Shown here: one piece after another, positions 44,022 through 54,005 of the stretch
Position numbering within the stretch: the first letter of the stretch is position 1
Layout: each line of letters opens with the position of its first letter
NCBI RefSeq assembly: GCF_000384195.1
Contig: NZ_KB913034.1
Span: 1,104,507-1,168,506 of the forward strand
DNA: 64,000 bases
Direction of reading: 5' to 3'
DNA from: Allobaculum stercoricanis DSM 13633
GTDB taxonomy: Bacteria > Bacillota_I > Bacilli_A > Erysipelotrichales > Erysipelotrichaceae
Made by a program: the position numbers and the translations under genes
The notes under the pieces: model-generated
Seen by the model: the letters and a program-made list of their open reading frames with translations, nothing else
Told to the model about the DNA's origin: nothing
The model's database searches: none

Positions 44022-44519
44022 ATGATTAATCAAGAAATTCTCGAACTTCTCGAAAAAGATGCTCGTCTTACACCAAAAGATCTCTCTGAAATTCTCAATG
44101 AGGATGAAGCAAAAGTTCGTGAAGACATCGCTCAAATGGAACAAGATAAAATCATCTGTGGTTATCATACCGTGATTAACTATAATAAAGCTTTACGTTA
44201 TGAAAAAACTATGGCATTCATCGAAGTCGGCGCTCGTCCAATGAAAGACAAAGGATACGATCACACCGCTAATATCATCGCTGGTTATCCTGAAGTAAAT
44301 TCAATGTATTTAATCACTGGCGATCATGACTTCATTTGTCTAGTTGAAGGAAAAACAATGTTTGAAGTTTGCCAATTCGTCTCTGACAAAATCGCTTGTA
44401 TTGAAGATGTCCAATCGACGAAAACATTATTTGTTTTAAAACAATACAAACAAAACGGCGTCATGACTGGCGCTGGCAAAAGCGATCACAAAGATGACAG
44501 ATTGGTGGTGAGCTATTAA
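44022..44519 (+). CDS. Lrp/AsnC-family transcriptional regulator
   Basis: 165 residues. The N-terminal winged helix (INQEILELLEKDARLTPKDLSEILNEDEAKVREDIAQME) is followed by the ligand-binding RAM domain (TMAFIEVGARPMKDKGYDHTANIIAGYPEVNSMYLITGDHDF). The ATG at 44022 has AGAAAGGA upstream. Its stop overlaps the aminotransferase start (TAATG), so the two are one translational unit. The regulator probably senses an amino acid related to that enzyme. Confidence 0.92.
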   Translation: MINQEILELLEKDARLTPKDLSEILNEDEAKVREDIAQMEQDKIICGYHTVINYNKALRYEKTMAFIEVGARPMKDKGYDHTANIIAGYPEVNSMYLITGDHDFICLVEGKTMFEVCQFVSDKIACIEDVQSTKTLFVLKQYKQNGVMTGAGKSDHKDDRLVVSY

Positions 44520-45694
44520 TGCTTCCAATCAACGAAACTGTTCGTGATTTAAAACCTTCTGGCATTCGTAAATACTTCGATTTAGCGAACTCTATGGAAG
44601 GGGTTATTTCCTTGGGTGTTGGTGAACCTGACTTTGCGACACCTTGGCACATTTGTGAAGCCGCAGCTGATTCATTTAAAGACGGTAAAACGCACTACAC
44701 TGCCAACCGTGGAACTTTAGAGTTACGCGAACTAATTTGTCAGTATTATCAAGAAAATTTCGGCGTCCAATATAACCCGGTAAACGAAGCACTCGTTACG
44801 GTTGGTGGGTCTGAAGGAGTCGATCTTTGTTTCCGTACTTTATTAAATCCTGGAGATGAAGTCATTGTCCTCGATCCAAACTACGTTGCTTATGAACCAG
44901 CAATCTTAATGGCCGGGGGCAAACCTGTCTACATTACATTGACTCAAGAAAATGACTTCAAACTTTTACCTGAAGATCTAAAAGCTGCAATCACACCTAA
45001 AACCAAAGCCATCATGCTCAACTATCCTTCAAATCCAACTGGGGGAACGATGAGTAAAGAAGACTATGCAAAATTAGTACCGGTCTTTAAAGAATCCGGC
45101 ATTTATATCATCTCTGATGAAATTTATGCAGAACTTACTTTTGATGGTCAATTCTGCACTCCTGCTTCTTTTGATGAAATCAAAGACCAAGTCATTATTA
45201 TCAACGGCTTTTCCAAAGCCTTTGCGATGACCGGATGGCGTTTAGGTTTTCTGCTTTGCAATGCAGAGTTATCTAAACAGATGACAAAGGTTCACCAGTT
45301 CATTATTATGTCGGCTCCAACCGCTGCTCAAATCGCTGCTGTACAGGCTTTAAAAGAAGGTCGACACGATATTTTGGAAATGCGCAAAGAATATGAACGT
45401 CGCCGCAATTTGATCTGTTCAAGACTCAATGCCGTTGGCTTAAAAACAAATATTCCAAAAGGAACGTTCTACGTCTTCCCTGATATCACTTCCACTGGAT
45501 TAACATCCGATGAATTCTGTATGCAGCTATTAGAAAAGAAAAAAATTGCTGTAGTGCCAGGGACAGCATTTGGCGTTCATGGTGAAGGTCACATTCGTAT
45601 CTCTTATGCAACGTCTTATAACAACATTAAAATTGCATGCGAAAGAATTGCCGAATTCGTTTCTGAATTAAAAGAAAAAGAAGAAGCAAAATAA
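44519..45694 (+). CDS. Pyridoxal-phosphate aminotransferase, class I/II (aspartate/aromatic type)
   Basis: 391 residues. The N-terminus SGIRKYFDLANSMEGVISLGVGEPDF and the PLP lysine in IINGFSKAFAMTGWRLGF (about 234) are typical of the PatA/AspC-like branch, with NYPSNPTGG and SDEIYAELTF also present. It transfers amino groups between amino acids and 2-oxo acids; specificity is not readable. It is the distal gene of an operon with the Lrp regulator and ends in a strong terminator. Confidence 0.92.
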   Translation: MLPINETVRDLKPSGIRKYFDLANSMEGVISLGVGEPDFATPWHICEAAADSFKDGKTHYTANRGTLELRELICQYYQENFGVQYNPVNEALVTVGGSEGVDLCFRTLLNPGDEVIVLDPNYVAYEPAILMAGGKPVYITLTQENDFKLLPEDLKAAITPKTKAIMLNYPSNPTGGTMSKEDYAKLVPVFKESGIYIISDEIYAELTFDGQFCTPASFDEIKDQVIIINGFSKAFAMTGWRLGFLLCNAELSKQMTKVHQFIIMSAPTAAQIAAVQALKEGRHDILEMRKEYERRRNLICSRLNAVGLKTNIPKGTFYVFPDITSTGLTSDEFCMQLLEKKKIAVVPGTAFGVHGEGHIRISYATSYNNIKIACERIAEFVSELKEKEEAK

Positions 45695-45758
45695 ACACGT
45701 CACTTTAGAGGAATGTTATGCTTTGACATCAACTACTCACTGAATCAATCAACAAAAA

Positions 45759-45795
45759 AAACTGGAATTTCCACCTACTGTCGAAATTCCAGTTT
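45759..45795 (+). terminator. Terminator of the lrp-aminotransferase operon
   Basis: AAACTGGAATTTC/GAAATTCCAGTTT, a 13-bp stem with an 11-nt loop and T-rich tail. Confidence 0.93.
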
Positions 45796-45910
45796 CTTTC
45801 TTATTTTTTATTACCTGTCTTTTTAAAGCGCATAGTTGCTAATTCATGTCTATTTCAAGATAGACTTAAATAAGATATTTTGCTTAAATCAGAAAAATAG
45901 ACAAAATAAA

Positions 45911-45943
45911 ACGACTCCTTCGTATATGAAGAAGCCTTTTTAT
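45911..45943. terminator. Hairpin with T tracts on both sides in a gene-free region
   Basis: GACTCCTTC/GAAGAAGCC stem (two wobble pairs as RNA) with TTTTT on the plus strand and TTTTATTTT on the minus strand. No gene on either strand ends nearby, so it may mark a lost gene or an unseen small RNA. Confidence 0.5.
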
Positions 45944-46208
45944 TTTGCCCATTTTCAAAAGGTGGATTTGTTCAAATCTTTGTCTCAACTTCTCTTTTTA
46001 ATAGAAACAATTAAGCGATTGAATTGATCAAAATCCTCAAGCGAGTCACCACACTCTGCAAATCCGCTCCTGAATCACTTGCATTTTAATCTGCTTCACG
46101 AAAATGCGTTTTAAATTTAACTTGATTCTTTCAATCTTGGGCAACATTAGACACCTTAAACAAGATGCCAGCAAACCCAAAAAACGAATGTTTTTAAGTT
46201 TGTTTGCG

Positions 46209-46254
46209 TGTGAATAAGAATTGATGCCTATCCAAATGATACGTGTTATTCACA
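46209..46254. repeat. Inverted repeat in the 45.8-46.6 kb gene-free region
   Basis: TGTGAATAA and TTATTCACA, 9 bp each, with 28 bp between. The region from 45796 to 46592 has no ORF with a ribosome site on either strand; short frames there look like decay or non-coding DNA. Confidence 0.4.
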
Positions 46255-46592
46255 TTTTCTGCCATCTTGTTAGTTCATTCAAAGAATTATTCCTGAAATG
46301 GACGTCGAGATCGCTTTCAAAAGATGCCTCAACACCAAATAAGCATCGCCTTTGAAACTAAGTTTACGCTCACAAGCAAACGAGAGTTTAACAATCTTAA
46401 ATTAGGTTGTCAATCAATTCATCTTGTTCCGTTTTTGATTGTGATTGGGATCACTCAAAATCGCACAATGTGTTGGGATTATTTTGAATGCAATAAAACC
46501 CACAGGTATTCTAACGCGTTATATCTTTAACAACCACAAATATACATTGTTTTAGTTGTGATTTTTGACAAAATACCTATCAAAATAATGAA

Positions 46593-46628
46593 AACTCGGT
46601 TTTATCAAAACAAAGACAAAACCGAGTT
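46593..46628 (-). terminator. Terminator of the phosphoglucomutase gene
   Basis: AACTCGGTTTT/AAAACCGAGTT, 11-bp stem; the T tract is short. Confidence 0.75.
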
Positions 46629-46672
46629 CGACTTGTTCAATCTATATTCAACGATTCTATGAAGTTCAAGAA

Positions 46673-48382
46673 TTATTTATCTGTTCCTGTAATTTCTGCC
46701 ATTGCTTTTTGGAACGTTGCTGTTTTCGCTTTTGCATCAGCGTGGTCTGTCCCTTTTACGCAATAGTAGAATTTACATTTTGGTTCAGTTCCGGATGGAC
46801 GAACGGCAATCCAGCTACCATCTTCAAGATAGTATTTTAATACGTCAGATTTCGTGAATCCTTCTAATGGTTTTGTTTCTCCATTTTCTTTGATCACTGC
46901 ATCGTTATAGTCTTCAAAACGAACGACTTTTTCTCCAGCAATTTCATCTAAACCATTTGTTCTTAAATCAGCAAGGATCTGTTGGATTCTCTTCGCTCCA
47001 GCTTCCCCTTCTAATTCAACTGCAACTTGGCTTTCTTCATAAGTTCCATGTTGTTTGTAGAGGTCTTCTAAAACATCGACTAAAGTTTTGCCTTGTGCTT
47101 TATAAACAGAAGCAGCTTCGGCAAGCATTAAACAAGCTTGTGGAGCATCTTTATCACGGACGAATGGTTTAATCAAAGAACCATATGATTCTTCATAACC
47201 GAATACGTAATTCTTTTCATGTGTTGTTTCGTATTTTGCGACTTTTTCGCCAATGAATTTGAATCCAGTTAATGTTTTTTCTACAGCTACGTTATGGGCT
47301 AATGCAACTTTTTCGCCTAAATCTGATGTAACTACCGTGTTAAACATCACTGGGTTTTCTGGCATCGTTCCTTTTTTATCCATCTGATCGAGGATGTATT
47401 CTAAAAGAACAGCACCAGATTGGTTTCCTGTCATCACGACATATTCACCATCATGTTTAACGCCAACACCCATACGGTCAGCATCTGGGTCACATACTAA
47501 AATGATGTCTGCATCATTTTCTTTAGCATATTTTAATGCCAGTTCATAAGCACCTGGCTGTTCAGGGTTTGGTGTTGGTGTATTAGAGAAATCAGGGTCT
47601 GGTGTGCATTGTTCTTCTACTGGAATGCAATGATAACCAACTTCTGAGTAAATCGTTTTTACAGGAACGTTCGCTGTACCATGTTCGGGGGAGAATACGA
47701 TTTTGATGTCTTTTTTCACATCAGGATTTAATTGAATTCCTTCTACTGCATCATAATATGGACGATCGACATCAGCACCAATTACTTGTACAAGTTCTTT
47801 TCTTACATTGTCAGAAATATCTGTTTTGATTGATAATTCGTCTTCGATCGCATTAACTTTTTCAATAACTTGTTCAGCTAAACAAGGGATTAATTGGCAT
47901 CCTTTTTCATCATAAAGTTTGTAACCGTTATATTGTCTTGGGTTATGGCTCGCTGTAATCATAATTCCGCCAAAGCAGCCAAGATGACGTACTGCAAAGC
48001 TTAATTCTGGGGTTGGGCGTAAACTTTCGAATACATATGCTTTAATACCGTTTTTAGCGAGAAGATCAGCACAATCAAAAGCAAGTTCTCTAGACATGTG
48101 GCGGTTGTCATAACCGATCGCAATACCTTGTTTGCAAGCTTCTTCACCATTTTCTTTGATATATTCAGAATAACCTTGCGTAGCTTTACGAATTGTATGA
48201 ATATTGATTCGGTTTGTACCTGGGCCTAATAATCCTCTCATGCCTGCAGTACCAAATTTAATTGTGGTATAGAATGCATCATTTTTTTCTTCTGCATTCA
48301 TTGTTTCAAGAGTTTCTTTATATCTTGAATCTAGATTTGGGCTGTTGACCCATTTTTGATAGCGTTCTTCAACAATAGACAT
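46673..48382 (-). CDS. Phospho-sugar mutase (phosphoglucomutase/phosphomannomutase)
   Basis: 569 residues, like PgcA of Bacillus. The catalytic phosphoserine loop is GIMITASHNPRQYNGYK (Ser about 144), the metal loop is DPDADRMGVGV (about 300), the sugar loop is GYEESYGSL and the phosphate loop is AVRPSGTEPKCKFY. It interconverts glucose 6-phosphate and glucose 1-phosphate, feeding the GlgC reaction encoded 3.5 kb away. It starts behind GGAGGTATTAGCG. Monocistronic. Confidence 0.93.
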   Translation of the reverse strand: MSIVEERYQKWVNSPNLDSRYKETLETMNAEEKNDAFYTTIKFGTAGMRGLLGPGTNRINIHTIRKATQGYSEYIKENGEEACKQGIAIGYDNRHMSRELAFDCADLLAKNGIKAYVFESLRPTPELSFAVRHLGCFGGIMITASHNPRQYNGYKLYDEKGCQLIPCLAEQVIEKVNAIEDELSIKTDISDNVRKELVQVIGADVDRPYYDAVEGIQLNPDVKKDIKIVFSPEHGTANVPVKTIYSEVGYHCIPVEEQCTPDPDFSNTPTPNPEQPGAYELALKYAKENDADIILVCDPDADRMGVGVKHDGEYVVMTGNQSGAVLLEYILDQMDKKGTMPENPVMFNTVVTSDLGEKVALAHNVAVEKTLTGFKFIGEKVAKYETTHEKNYVFGYEESYGSLIKPFVRDKDAPQACLMLAEAASVYKAQGKTLVDVLEDLYKQHGTYEESQVAVELEGEAGAKRIQQILADLRTNGLDEIAGEKVVRFEDYNDAVIKENGETKPLEGFTKSDVLKYYLEDGSWIAVRPSGTEPKCKFYYCVKGTDHADAKAKTATFQKAMAEITGTDK

Positions 48383-48496
48383 TCGCTAATACCTCCATGT
48401 TCTTTAGAATTATACCATTTTTATGTAATCGCTTCCTTGATTTTTCATATCTCATTCAATTTGTTTTCAAAAAGAAAACAAGCGACAACTCCCTAC

Positions 48497-48522
48497 AAAA
48501 AAAGACCCTAGCGGGTCTTTTT
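48497..48522 (-). terminator. Terminator of ptsH
   Basis: AAAAAGACCC/GGGTCTTTTT with a 4-nt loop and T run. Confidence 0.95.
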
Positions 48523-48538
48523 CAATTTTAAAATAATA

Positions 48539-48805
48539 TTATTCAATAACTTTCTGAGCTCTTAATGCTTCTTCGATAGCTGCGATAGCTTGTTCTTCGT
48601 CTTCACCAGTAGCGGAGATAACGATTTCAGCTTGTGTAGGAATACCTAAAGACATAACACCCATGATAGATTTCATGTTTACTTCGCGGCCTTTGAAAGC
48701 AACGTTAACATCAGATTTGCATTTGTTTGCTGCGTTAACTGCTACAGTAGCAGGACGAGCGTGTAATCCAACTGGATCAATAACTTTAACAGTAGTTTGT
48801 TTCAT
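48539..48805 (-). CDS. ptsH: Phosphocarrier protein HPr
   Basis: 88 residues. The active histidine is in VGLHARPATV (about 15) and the regulatory serine in MKSIMGVMSLGI (about 46), the HPr kinase target found in Bacillota. HPr passes phosphate from Enzyme I (at 16823-18526) to the EIIA proteins; the Ser-P form is the CcpA corepressor. The ATG has GGGAGG upstream. It is encoded alone rather than next to ptsI. Confidence 0.98.
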   Translation of the reverse strand: MKQTTVKVIDPVGLHARPATVAVNAANKCKSDVNVAFKGREVNMKSIMGVMSLGIPTQAEIVISATGEDEEQAIAAIEEALRAQKVIE

Positions 48806-48838
48806 TTTTCATTTCCTCCCGAAAAATATTACATAATA

Positions 48839-48866
48839 ATTTTAGTGCATAATTCGCAATTTACAA
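48839..48866 (-). promoter_or_regulatory. Candidate promoter of ptsH
   Basis: TTGTAA, 16-bp spacer, TAAAAT. Confidence 0.5.
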
Positions 48867-48916
48867 CTTTTTATTCAATTCTTTCGCCAAAAAACTAAGG
48901 CATTACACAATTCAGG

Positions 48917-49363
48917 TCATTTCTCTATATCTGCAAGGAGTTTTACAGCAAATTCTTCATTACTTACTACAGGAATATTTCGTTTCAATAACTGTTGAGT
49001 TAACAAACCATTTCCTGGAATCAGCTTTGATGAAAAGGTTCCGTCATAGATTAATCCACATCCACAAGTTGGTGAGCGCTGTTGAAGAACGGCCAATTTA
49101 CAGCCTTGCTCTTCAATCATCTTCATTGCTTCGTCCAAGCCTTGATTAAGTTGATTCGTAATGTCTTTTCCTTGTTTTGTGATCACCTGTCCGCTTACAA
49201 GTTCACACGGATCGCGTGGTGTACCTAGATTTGCAAGCATCTCTGGGCAAACAGGAACGAGTTCGTGTTGTTCTTGAAGAGCAGCGACTTTTTTATCATA
49301 ACAACCTTTGTGATCGTAGCGACAAGGAATTCCTAACAGACAAGCACTTACTGCGATCTTCAT
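48917..49363 (-). CDS. DUF523 family protein
   Basis: 148 residues. It shows the family's conserved cysteines: SACLLGIPCRYD at the start, VCPE, and SPTCGCGLIYDG near residue 103. Such a cysteine set suggests metal or iron-sulfur binding, and the family is annotated only by domain number. It begins 3 bp after glgA and is the last gene of the glg operon. The context links it to glycogen metabolism only by transcription. Confidence 0.85.
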   Translation of the reverse strand: MKIAVSACLLGIPCRYDHKGCYDKKVAALQEQHELVPVCPEMLANLGTPRDPCELVSGQVITKQGKDITNQLNQGLDEAMKMIEEQGCKLAVLQQRSPTCGCGLIYDGTFSSKLIPGNGLLTQQLLKRNIPVVSNEEFAVKLLADIEK

Positions 49364-49366
49364 CGT

Positions 49367-50803
49367 TTAAAGTAAAGTTTCGTACATTCTGTTGTAAATT
49401 TGCGCAGAATTTTCCCAAGAAACATCACGGTTCATGGCGTTTTTCTGCAATGCTTTCCAGTCCTCTGGACGGTTGTAGTAAACGTTGATGGCGTTGTTGA
49501 GCGTATTCATAAGCTCATCAGAGCTATAGTTCGCAAAAGAGAATCCATCACCAGATTTATCATACTCGTTATATGGATTAACAGTATCTTTTAAACCACC
49601 AGTTTCTCGAACAAGAGGCAAAGTACCATAGCGTAAAGAACAAAGCTGTGATAATCCACATGGTTCGAATAATGATGGCATTAAGAACAAGTCACTACCA
49701 GCATAAATGCGGTGGGCAAGGTCTTCGTTATAGCCTTGATAGAAGCAAATTTTACCTTTATTTTGATTTTCCATGTCTCTAAACACGTTTTGAATTGCTT
49801 CTTCTCCAGTACCAAGAATCGCCAATTGAATTGGTGCATTTACTAATTCTTGATACTTTTCAAGCATTAAATAGAATCCTTTTTGATAAGTCAAACGGCT
49901 AACTACACCAACGAGCATTACGTTAGGATTGACTTCAAGACCAAGTTCTTTTTGTAAAGCTTCTTTACATTTTGCTTTACCTTTAGACATTGTGATTTTG
50001 TTGTAATGATAAGGCAGAGCTGGGTCTGTATTTGGATTCCAGTTCTGAATATCGATACCGTTGACAATTCCCCATAAGTCATAGCGACGCATATTTAATA
50101 CGCCTTCCATATGTTCACCATATTGAGGAGTCAAAATTTCTTGAGAATAAGTTGGAGAAACCGCAGTCACTTTATCGGCATATAAGATGCCAGATTTCAT
50201 GAAGGAAACTCCACCGTCAAAACGGATATTACCGTTATCGAGCAAATAGTAAGGTAAGCCTAAGCAGGAATCTGTCATTTCTGGTCCAAAGTTCCCTTGG
50301 AATAATAGGTTATGAATCGTATAAACAAATCTGATTCTTGCATAACGAGCATCATGAGAATGCGTTTCTTTAATCATGCAAGGGATCATACCTGTTTGCC
50401 AGTCATGACAATGAATAATGTTTGGCCAGTAATTTAACTGGTTCAACATTTCAACTACTGCTTTTTGGAAATAAGCATATCTTTCGCCATCATCTTGATA
50501 ACCATAAAGTGCATCTCTTTCAAAATACCCTTGATGTTGAACAAAGAAATAAGCAACTTTGCCGATTGTCTGAGAATAGATCGTTACAGGAACTTCGTTG
50601 TAGTTAATGTTTACGGAATAACTAGCACACCGAGTCAAATCTTTGAAGTTCTTTTCTGCGATCTTTTTATACATTGGCATGACGACTTTAACTTCATGAC
50701 CAATTTCGGCAAGTGCTTGTGGCAAAGAACCAATAACATCTGCTAAACCACCAGTTTTAACAAATGGTAAACCTTCTGCTGCGACCATTAAGATCGATGC
50801 CAT
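49367..50803 (-). CDS. glgA: Glycogen synthase (ADP-glucose type)
   Basis: 478 residues, GT5 family. The N-terminal KTGGLADVIGSLPQALA (about 17) binds ADP-glucose, and VSRLTYQKGFYLMLEK and PSLFEPCGLSQLCSLRYGTLPLVRETGGLKDTV carry the donor sites. It extends alpha-1,4-glucan. The ATG overlaps the glgD stop by one base (TAATG), so the operon is coupled. No branching enzyme or phosphorylase genes are next to it. Confidence 0.96.
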   Translation of the reverse strand: MASILMVAAEGLPFVKTGGLADVIGSLPQALAEIGHEVKVVMPMYKKIAEKNFKDLTRCASYSVNINYNEVPVTIYSQTIGKVAYFFVQHQGYFERDALYGYQDDGERYAYFQKAVVEMLNQLNYWPNIIHCHDWQTGMIPCMIKETHSHDARYARIRFVYTIHNLLFQGNFGPEMTDSCLGLPYYLLDNGNIRFDGGVSFMKSGILYADKVTAVSPTYSQEILTPQYGEHMEGVLNMRRYDLWGIVNGIDIQNWNPNTDPALPYHYNKITMSKGKAKCKEALQKELGLEVNPNVMLVGVVSRLTYQKGFYLMLEKYQELVNAPIQLAILGTGEEAIQNVFRDMENQNKGKICFYQGYNEDLAHRIYAGSDLFLMPSLFEPCGLSQLCSLRYGTLPLVRETGGLKDTVNPYNEYDKSGDGFSFANYSSDELMNTLNNAINVYYNRPEDWKALQKNAMNRDVSWENSAQIYNRMYETLL

Positions 50804-51930
50804 TAAACAATCTCCCTTCTGCCAATGTAAAGTGGGTTGTCATCATAGCCAGTAATTTCCTGTTTATGGATGACTTTAGCGTCTTTATCCACAATAACGT
50901 TTGTTAACATTACGTTTTCGCCAATTTCTGCACCTGGCAAAATCAAACAGTTATTGATAATAGAGCCAGCACCAACTTTTACGCCACGCCCAAGAATCGA
51001 TTCGTTGACTTTACCGCTAATTTCGCAACCATTTGAGATTAATGCGCATTGAGCAGTTCCTTGACCACGATAGATTGTTGGCGCGGAGTCGTTTGTACGA
51101 GTGAAAATAGGCCAATTTGGATCATTGAAGAAAGCCATATTGCGTTCTTGAAGCATTTCCATATTGGAATTGTAATAGCTCTTAATATCCAAGATTGGGA
51201 ATACTGGATAATTATACGGAATTTTATTGACTTTTAATTCGCCTTTTTCTGTTAACACATTGATTAAATCTGTCATCCAGAACATTGGAGAATATTCATG
51301 AGCCACTTTGATGAGTTCCATAAATTTCACTTTTGTCAAAATATAAGTGTCTAAAGAAACATCAAAAGTTGCTTCCCCACCGATATAGCGTTTAATTTCT
51401 TTGAATGCCCCATTTTCATCGGAAACAATTAAGTTTGCATTCAACAAGTTTCCAGGTTTTGTATTTTCATCATAGTGACAGCAAAGAACAGAAACATCTG
51501 CTTTAGAATCAATATGGTTTTGGAGTAAATCGTTGAAGTTTGCTTTGTAGATCCAGTTTACTGGAGCGATGATCACGTATTCATTTGTTGCATCTTCGAT
51601 TTCATCGAGGTTTGCATAATAGCCAGCAAGGTCAGATACGAATTCGCACTGCATGCTTTCATTCATGACTGGAATAACTGAGATGTGGCCATGTTTATTA
51701 TTGATATTGTAATGTCTTCCACTTCCAACATGATCAAATAAAACTTTAGGGTTTCCGTTTGTATAAACTTGAATATCTTGAATTCCAGAATTTGTCATAT
51801 TGGAAATTGGGATATCGACTAAACGATAACGTCCTACATAAGAGAACGCAGCTACAGGACGATAGCTAGAGATTCCTCTAACGAAGATTGCCGGACTAGT
51901 AAAGGAAACAATACCGAGAGCGTTTGGCAT
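50803..51930 (-). CDS. glgD: GlgD, regulatory subunit of ADP-glucose pyrophosphorylase
   Basis: 375 residues. A nucleotidyltransferase fold aligned to GlgC is followed by a left-handed beta-helix (about 270-375). The GlgC nucleotide loop (GGxGTRL) is replaced by SFTSPAIFVRGISSYRPVAAFSYVG, so it is likely catalytically dead; GlgD proteins boost GlgC as heteromers in Bacillota. It begins 2 bp after glgC. Confidence 0.94.
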   Translation of the reverse strand: MPNALGIVSFTSPAIFVRGISSYRPVAAFSYVGRYRLVDIPISNMTNSGIQDIQVYTNGNPKVLFDHVGSGRHYNINNKHGHISVIPVMNESMQCEFVSDLAGYYANLDEIEDATNEYVIIAPVNWIYKANFNDLLQNHIDSKADVSVLCCHYDENTKPGNLLNANLIVSDENGAFKEIKRYIGGEATFDVSLDTYILTKVKFMELIKVAHEYSPMFWMTDLINVLTEKGELKVNKIPYNYPVFPILDIKSYYNSNMEMLQERNMAFFNDPNWPIFTRTNDSAPTIYRGQGTAQCALISNGCEISGKVNESILGRGVKVGAGSIINNCLILPGAEIGENVMLTNVIVDKDAKVIHKQEITGYDDNPLYIGRREIV

Positions 51931-51932
51931 AA

Positions 51933-53072
51933 TTACTCTTCTCCTTTCACATCAGCAGCGACCAGTTCGATTTTCTTAGAATCTGGGCTTCCTACAACGG
52001 CATTAGCGCCGATTTTTACTTTTTCAGCTAAAATTGCACGATAAACTTTTGCACCTTTTTCAACAACTGTTCCTGGCATTAAAACAGATTCGATGACTTC
52101 AGCGCCTTCATCAATTGTTACTCCATTGAATAATACGGAGTCTTTAACATGACCACGGATGATTGCTCCTTGGTTGATGTAACAATGTTCAACTTTACCT
52201 GTACGAGATACGTATTGTGGCAATGTTGGAATATCTGCTGTGTAAATTTTCCATTCTTTATCGCCAAGGTCGAGTTGGTCGTTATGGTTAATTAAGTCCA
52301 TGTTTGCTTCCCATAACGAATCAACTGTTCCAACGTCTTTCCAATAACCGTTGAAGTTATAGGCAAATAATCGTTTTTGTTGGTTCAATAAGTTCGGAAT
52401 GATGTTTTTACCAAAGTCATGTTCAGAATTTTCGTCTTGGGCATCTTCAATTAAAGTTTGGCGTAATAATGGCCAATCAAAAATGTAGATTCCCATTGAA
52501 GCTAAGTTAGACTTTGGTTCTGCTGGCTTTTCCTGGAATTCTAAAATACGGTTGTTCATATCAGTGTTCATGATACCGAAGCGAGGTGCTTCTTCCCATG
52601 GTACAGGACGAACAGCGACTGTTAAATCAGCAGCATTGTTACGGTGTTCCGTAAGCATTTTGTCGTAATCCATCTTGTAGATATGGTCACCAGATAAAAT
52701 CAAAACATATTGGGGGTTGAATTCATCGATAAAATCGATGTTTTGGTTGATTGCATCCGCAGTTCCTTGATATACACCAAATTTTGTTCCGTCTTTTTCA
52801 CTAGGTGGTAAGACATAGACACCACTACCACGAGTATCGAGACCCCAGCGTTGTCCAGCTCCTGCATAAGCGTTTAATTCTACTGGTTCATATTGCGTCA
52901 ACACACCAACTACATTGATATTAGAGTTTGCGCAGTTGGATAGAGGGAAGTCGATAATGCGATATTTTCCACCAAAATAAACAGCAGGTTTTGCGGTTTT
53001 GTTTGTCAGATCATACAAACGAGTGCCCCGCCCGCCAGCCAGAATCATGGCAAGCATTTTGTTGTTTTCCAT
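51933..53072 (-). CDS. glgC: Glucose-1-phosphate adenylyltransferase
   Basis: 379 residues. It makes ADP-glucose from glucose 1-phosphate and ATP. The nucleotide loop is [21 protein letters not shown] (about 11-31), [12 protein letters not shown] follows, GDHIYKMDY holds the metal Asp, and the C-terminal beta-helix starts at about 290. The ATG is behind AGGAGGAAAAAT. It heads the glgC-glgD-glgA-DUF523 operon. Confidence 0.97.
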   Translation of the reverse strand: MENNKMLAMILAGGRGTRLYDLTNKTAKPAVYFGGKYRIIDFPLSNCANSNINVVGVLTQYEPVELNAYAGAGQRWGLDTRGSGVYVLPPSEKDGTKFGVYQGTADAINQNIDFIDEFNPQYVLILSGDHIYKMDYDKMLTEHRNNAADLTVAVRPVPWEEAPRFGIMNTDMNNRILEFQEKPAEPKSNLASMGIYIFDWPLLRQTLIEDAQDENSEHDFGKNIIPNLLNQQKRLFAYNFNGYWKDVGTVDSLWEANMDLINHNDQLDLGDKEWKIYTADIPTLPQYVSRTGKVEHCYINQGAIIRGHVKDSVLFNGVTIDEGAEVIESVLMPGTVVEKGAKVYRAILAEKVKIGANAVVGSPDSKKIELVAADVKGEE

Positions 53073-53098
53073 ATTTTTCCTCCTGAAACTGATTTCAT

Positions 53099-53113
53099 AG
53101 TGATTATATCACT
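53099..53113 (-). promoter_or_regulatory. Palindrome over the probable glgC -10 box
   Basis: AGTGAT/ATCACT with a 3-base centre; on the minus strand it contains TATAAT. A repressor site overlapping the glg operon promoter is possible. Confidence 0.45.
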
Positions 53114-53940
53114 TACTCATAGATCATTCTCGTTTGAATTCTTTTTTTACAAGATTTTTCCAGCGCTCACAAATTCATGTTTTTTATTCACTATTAAAAG
53201 ATTCACTTCCTCATGTCGTTTTGAAAATCAGAACTATATTTCTTTTAAATTATACATATTAGATATAATTTAAATTATTATGATTTATATTTTATCTTAT
53301 TCAGATTATTTTATGAGAAAGATAAAAATATCAAAAATATTCACTCGTAACTTGACATACTTATTATTTTGTGTAAACTACATAATTTTAACGCCGATTT
53401 TCATTATTTTTTAGATAAATTTGACGCAAAAAAACAAAAATATTTCCTGTAATTCTTTTCATTTTTAGTCATTTTTTCCACTTTTTTTCATATTGTTTTT
53501 AGATAAATTCCAAATATCCTTCACTCGTCTTTTCGACCATTCCTCCAATCGAGCTACATTTCTATGATTAGTATAAAATTCCATAAGCCATCTTAAAATT
53601 ATTTCGACTTGTGTAATTCATTCTACATCGCAATTGTTTTATCCTTAAATAGATCCGAATCAAAATTGTTCAATCATCTGTACACGCTTATCTTGGGCTT
53701 TATATTCACCAAAAAGTAACCATTCTTTTTTTGAAAAGCGATGAATAAAACCAAAACTTCTTGTTCACTTCCAGATCACAACTCGTTTTTCTTTGTAAAG
53801 TAAAAAATAAACGCATGATCATAATTTTTTCGTGATTCATATTTTTCCTTCTTAGAAAGTGACATTGCAATGGAATGTTCTTTTTCTTTAAATTTTTACA
53901 AATAGGCATGCTATCTTCTGATGTTCCAATTGTTCACATG
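53114..53940. other. Long AT-rich intergenic region
   Basis: About 830 bases with long A and T tracts. I see no coding frame with a ribosome site, no tRNA and no strong hairpin. A 67-codon frame on the minus strand (53706-53909) lacks support. Confidence 0.6.
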
Positions 53941-53967
53941 CATTGTTTAGGTGGATAATTTGTGACA

Positions 53968-53988
53968 GTTAAGCTATATCGACTTAAC
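53968..53988 (+). promoter_or_regulatory. Inverted repeat before the monooxygenase-like gene
   Basis: GTTAAG and CTTAAC separated by 9 bases, about 20 bases before the start codon. It follows a possible -10 box (GATAAT, 53954-53959). Possible operator. Confidence 0.4.
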
Positions 53989-54005
53989 TAACAGGAGGAA
54001 ATTTT

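Noticed and set aside
46324..46530. 68-codon plus-strand ORF
   Set aside because: No ribosome site and no domain-like pattern; overlapping reading frames are equally open only for short lengths.
53706..53909. 67-codon minus-strand ORF in the AT-rich region
   Set aside because: No ribosome site, biased Lys/Phe composition expected from random AT-rich DNA.
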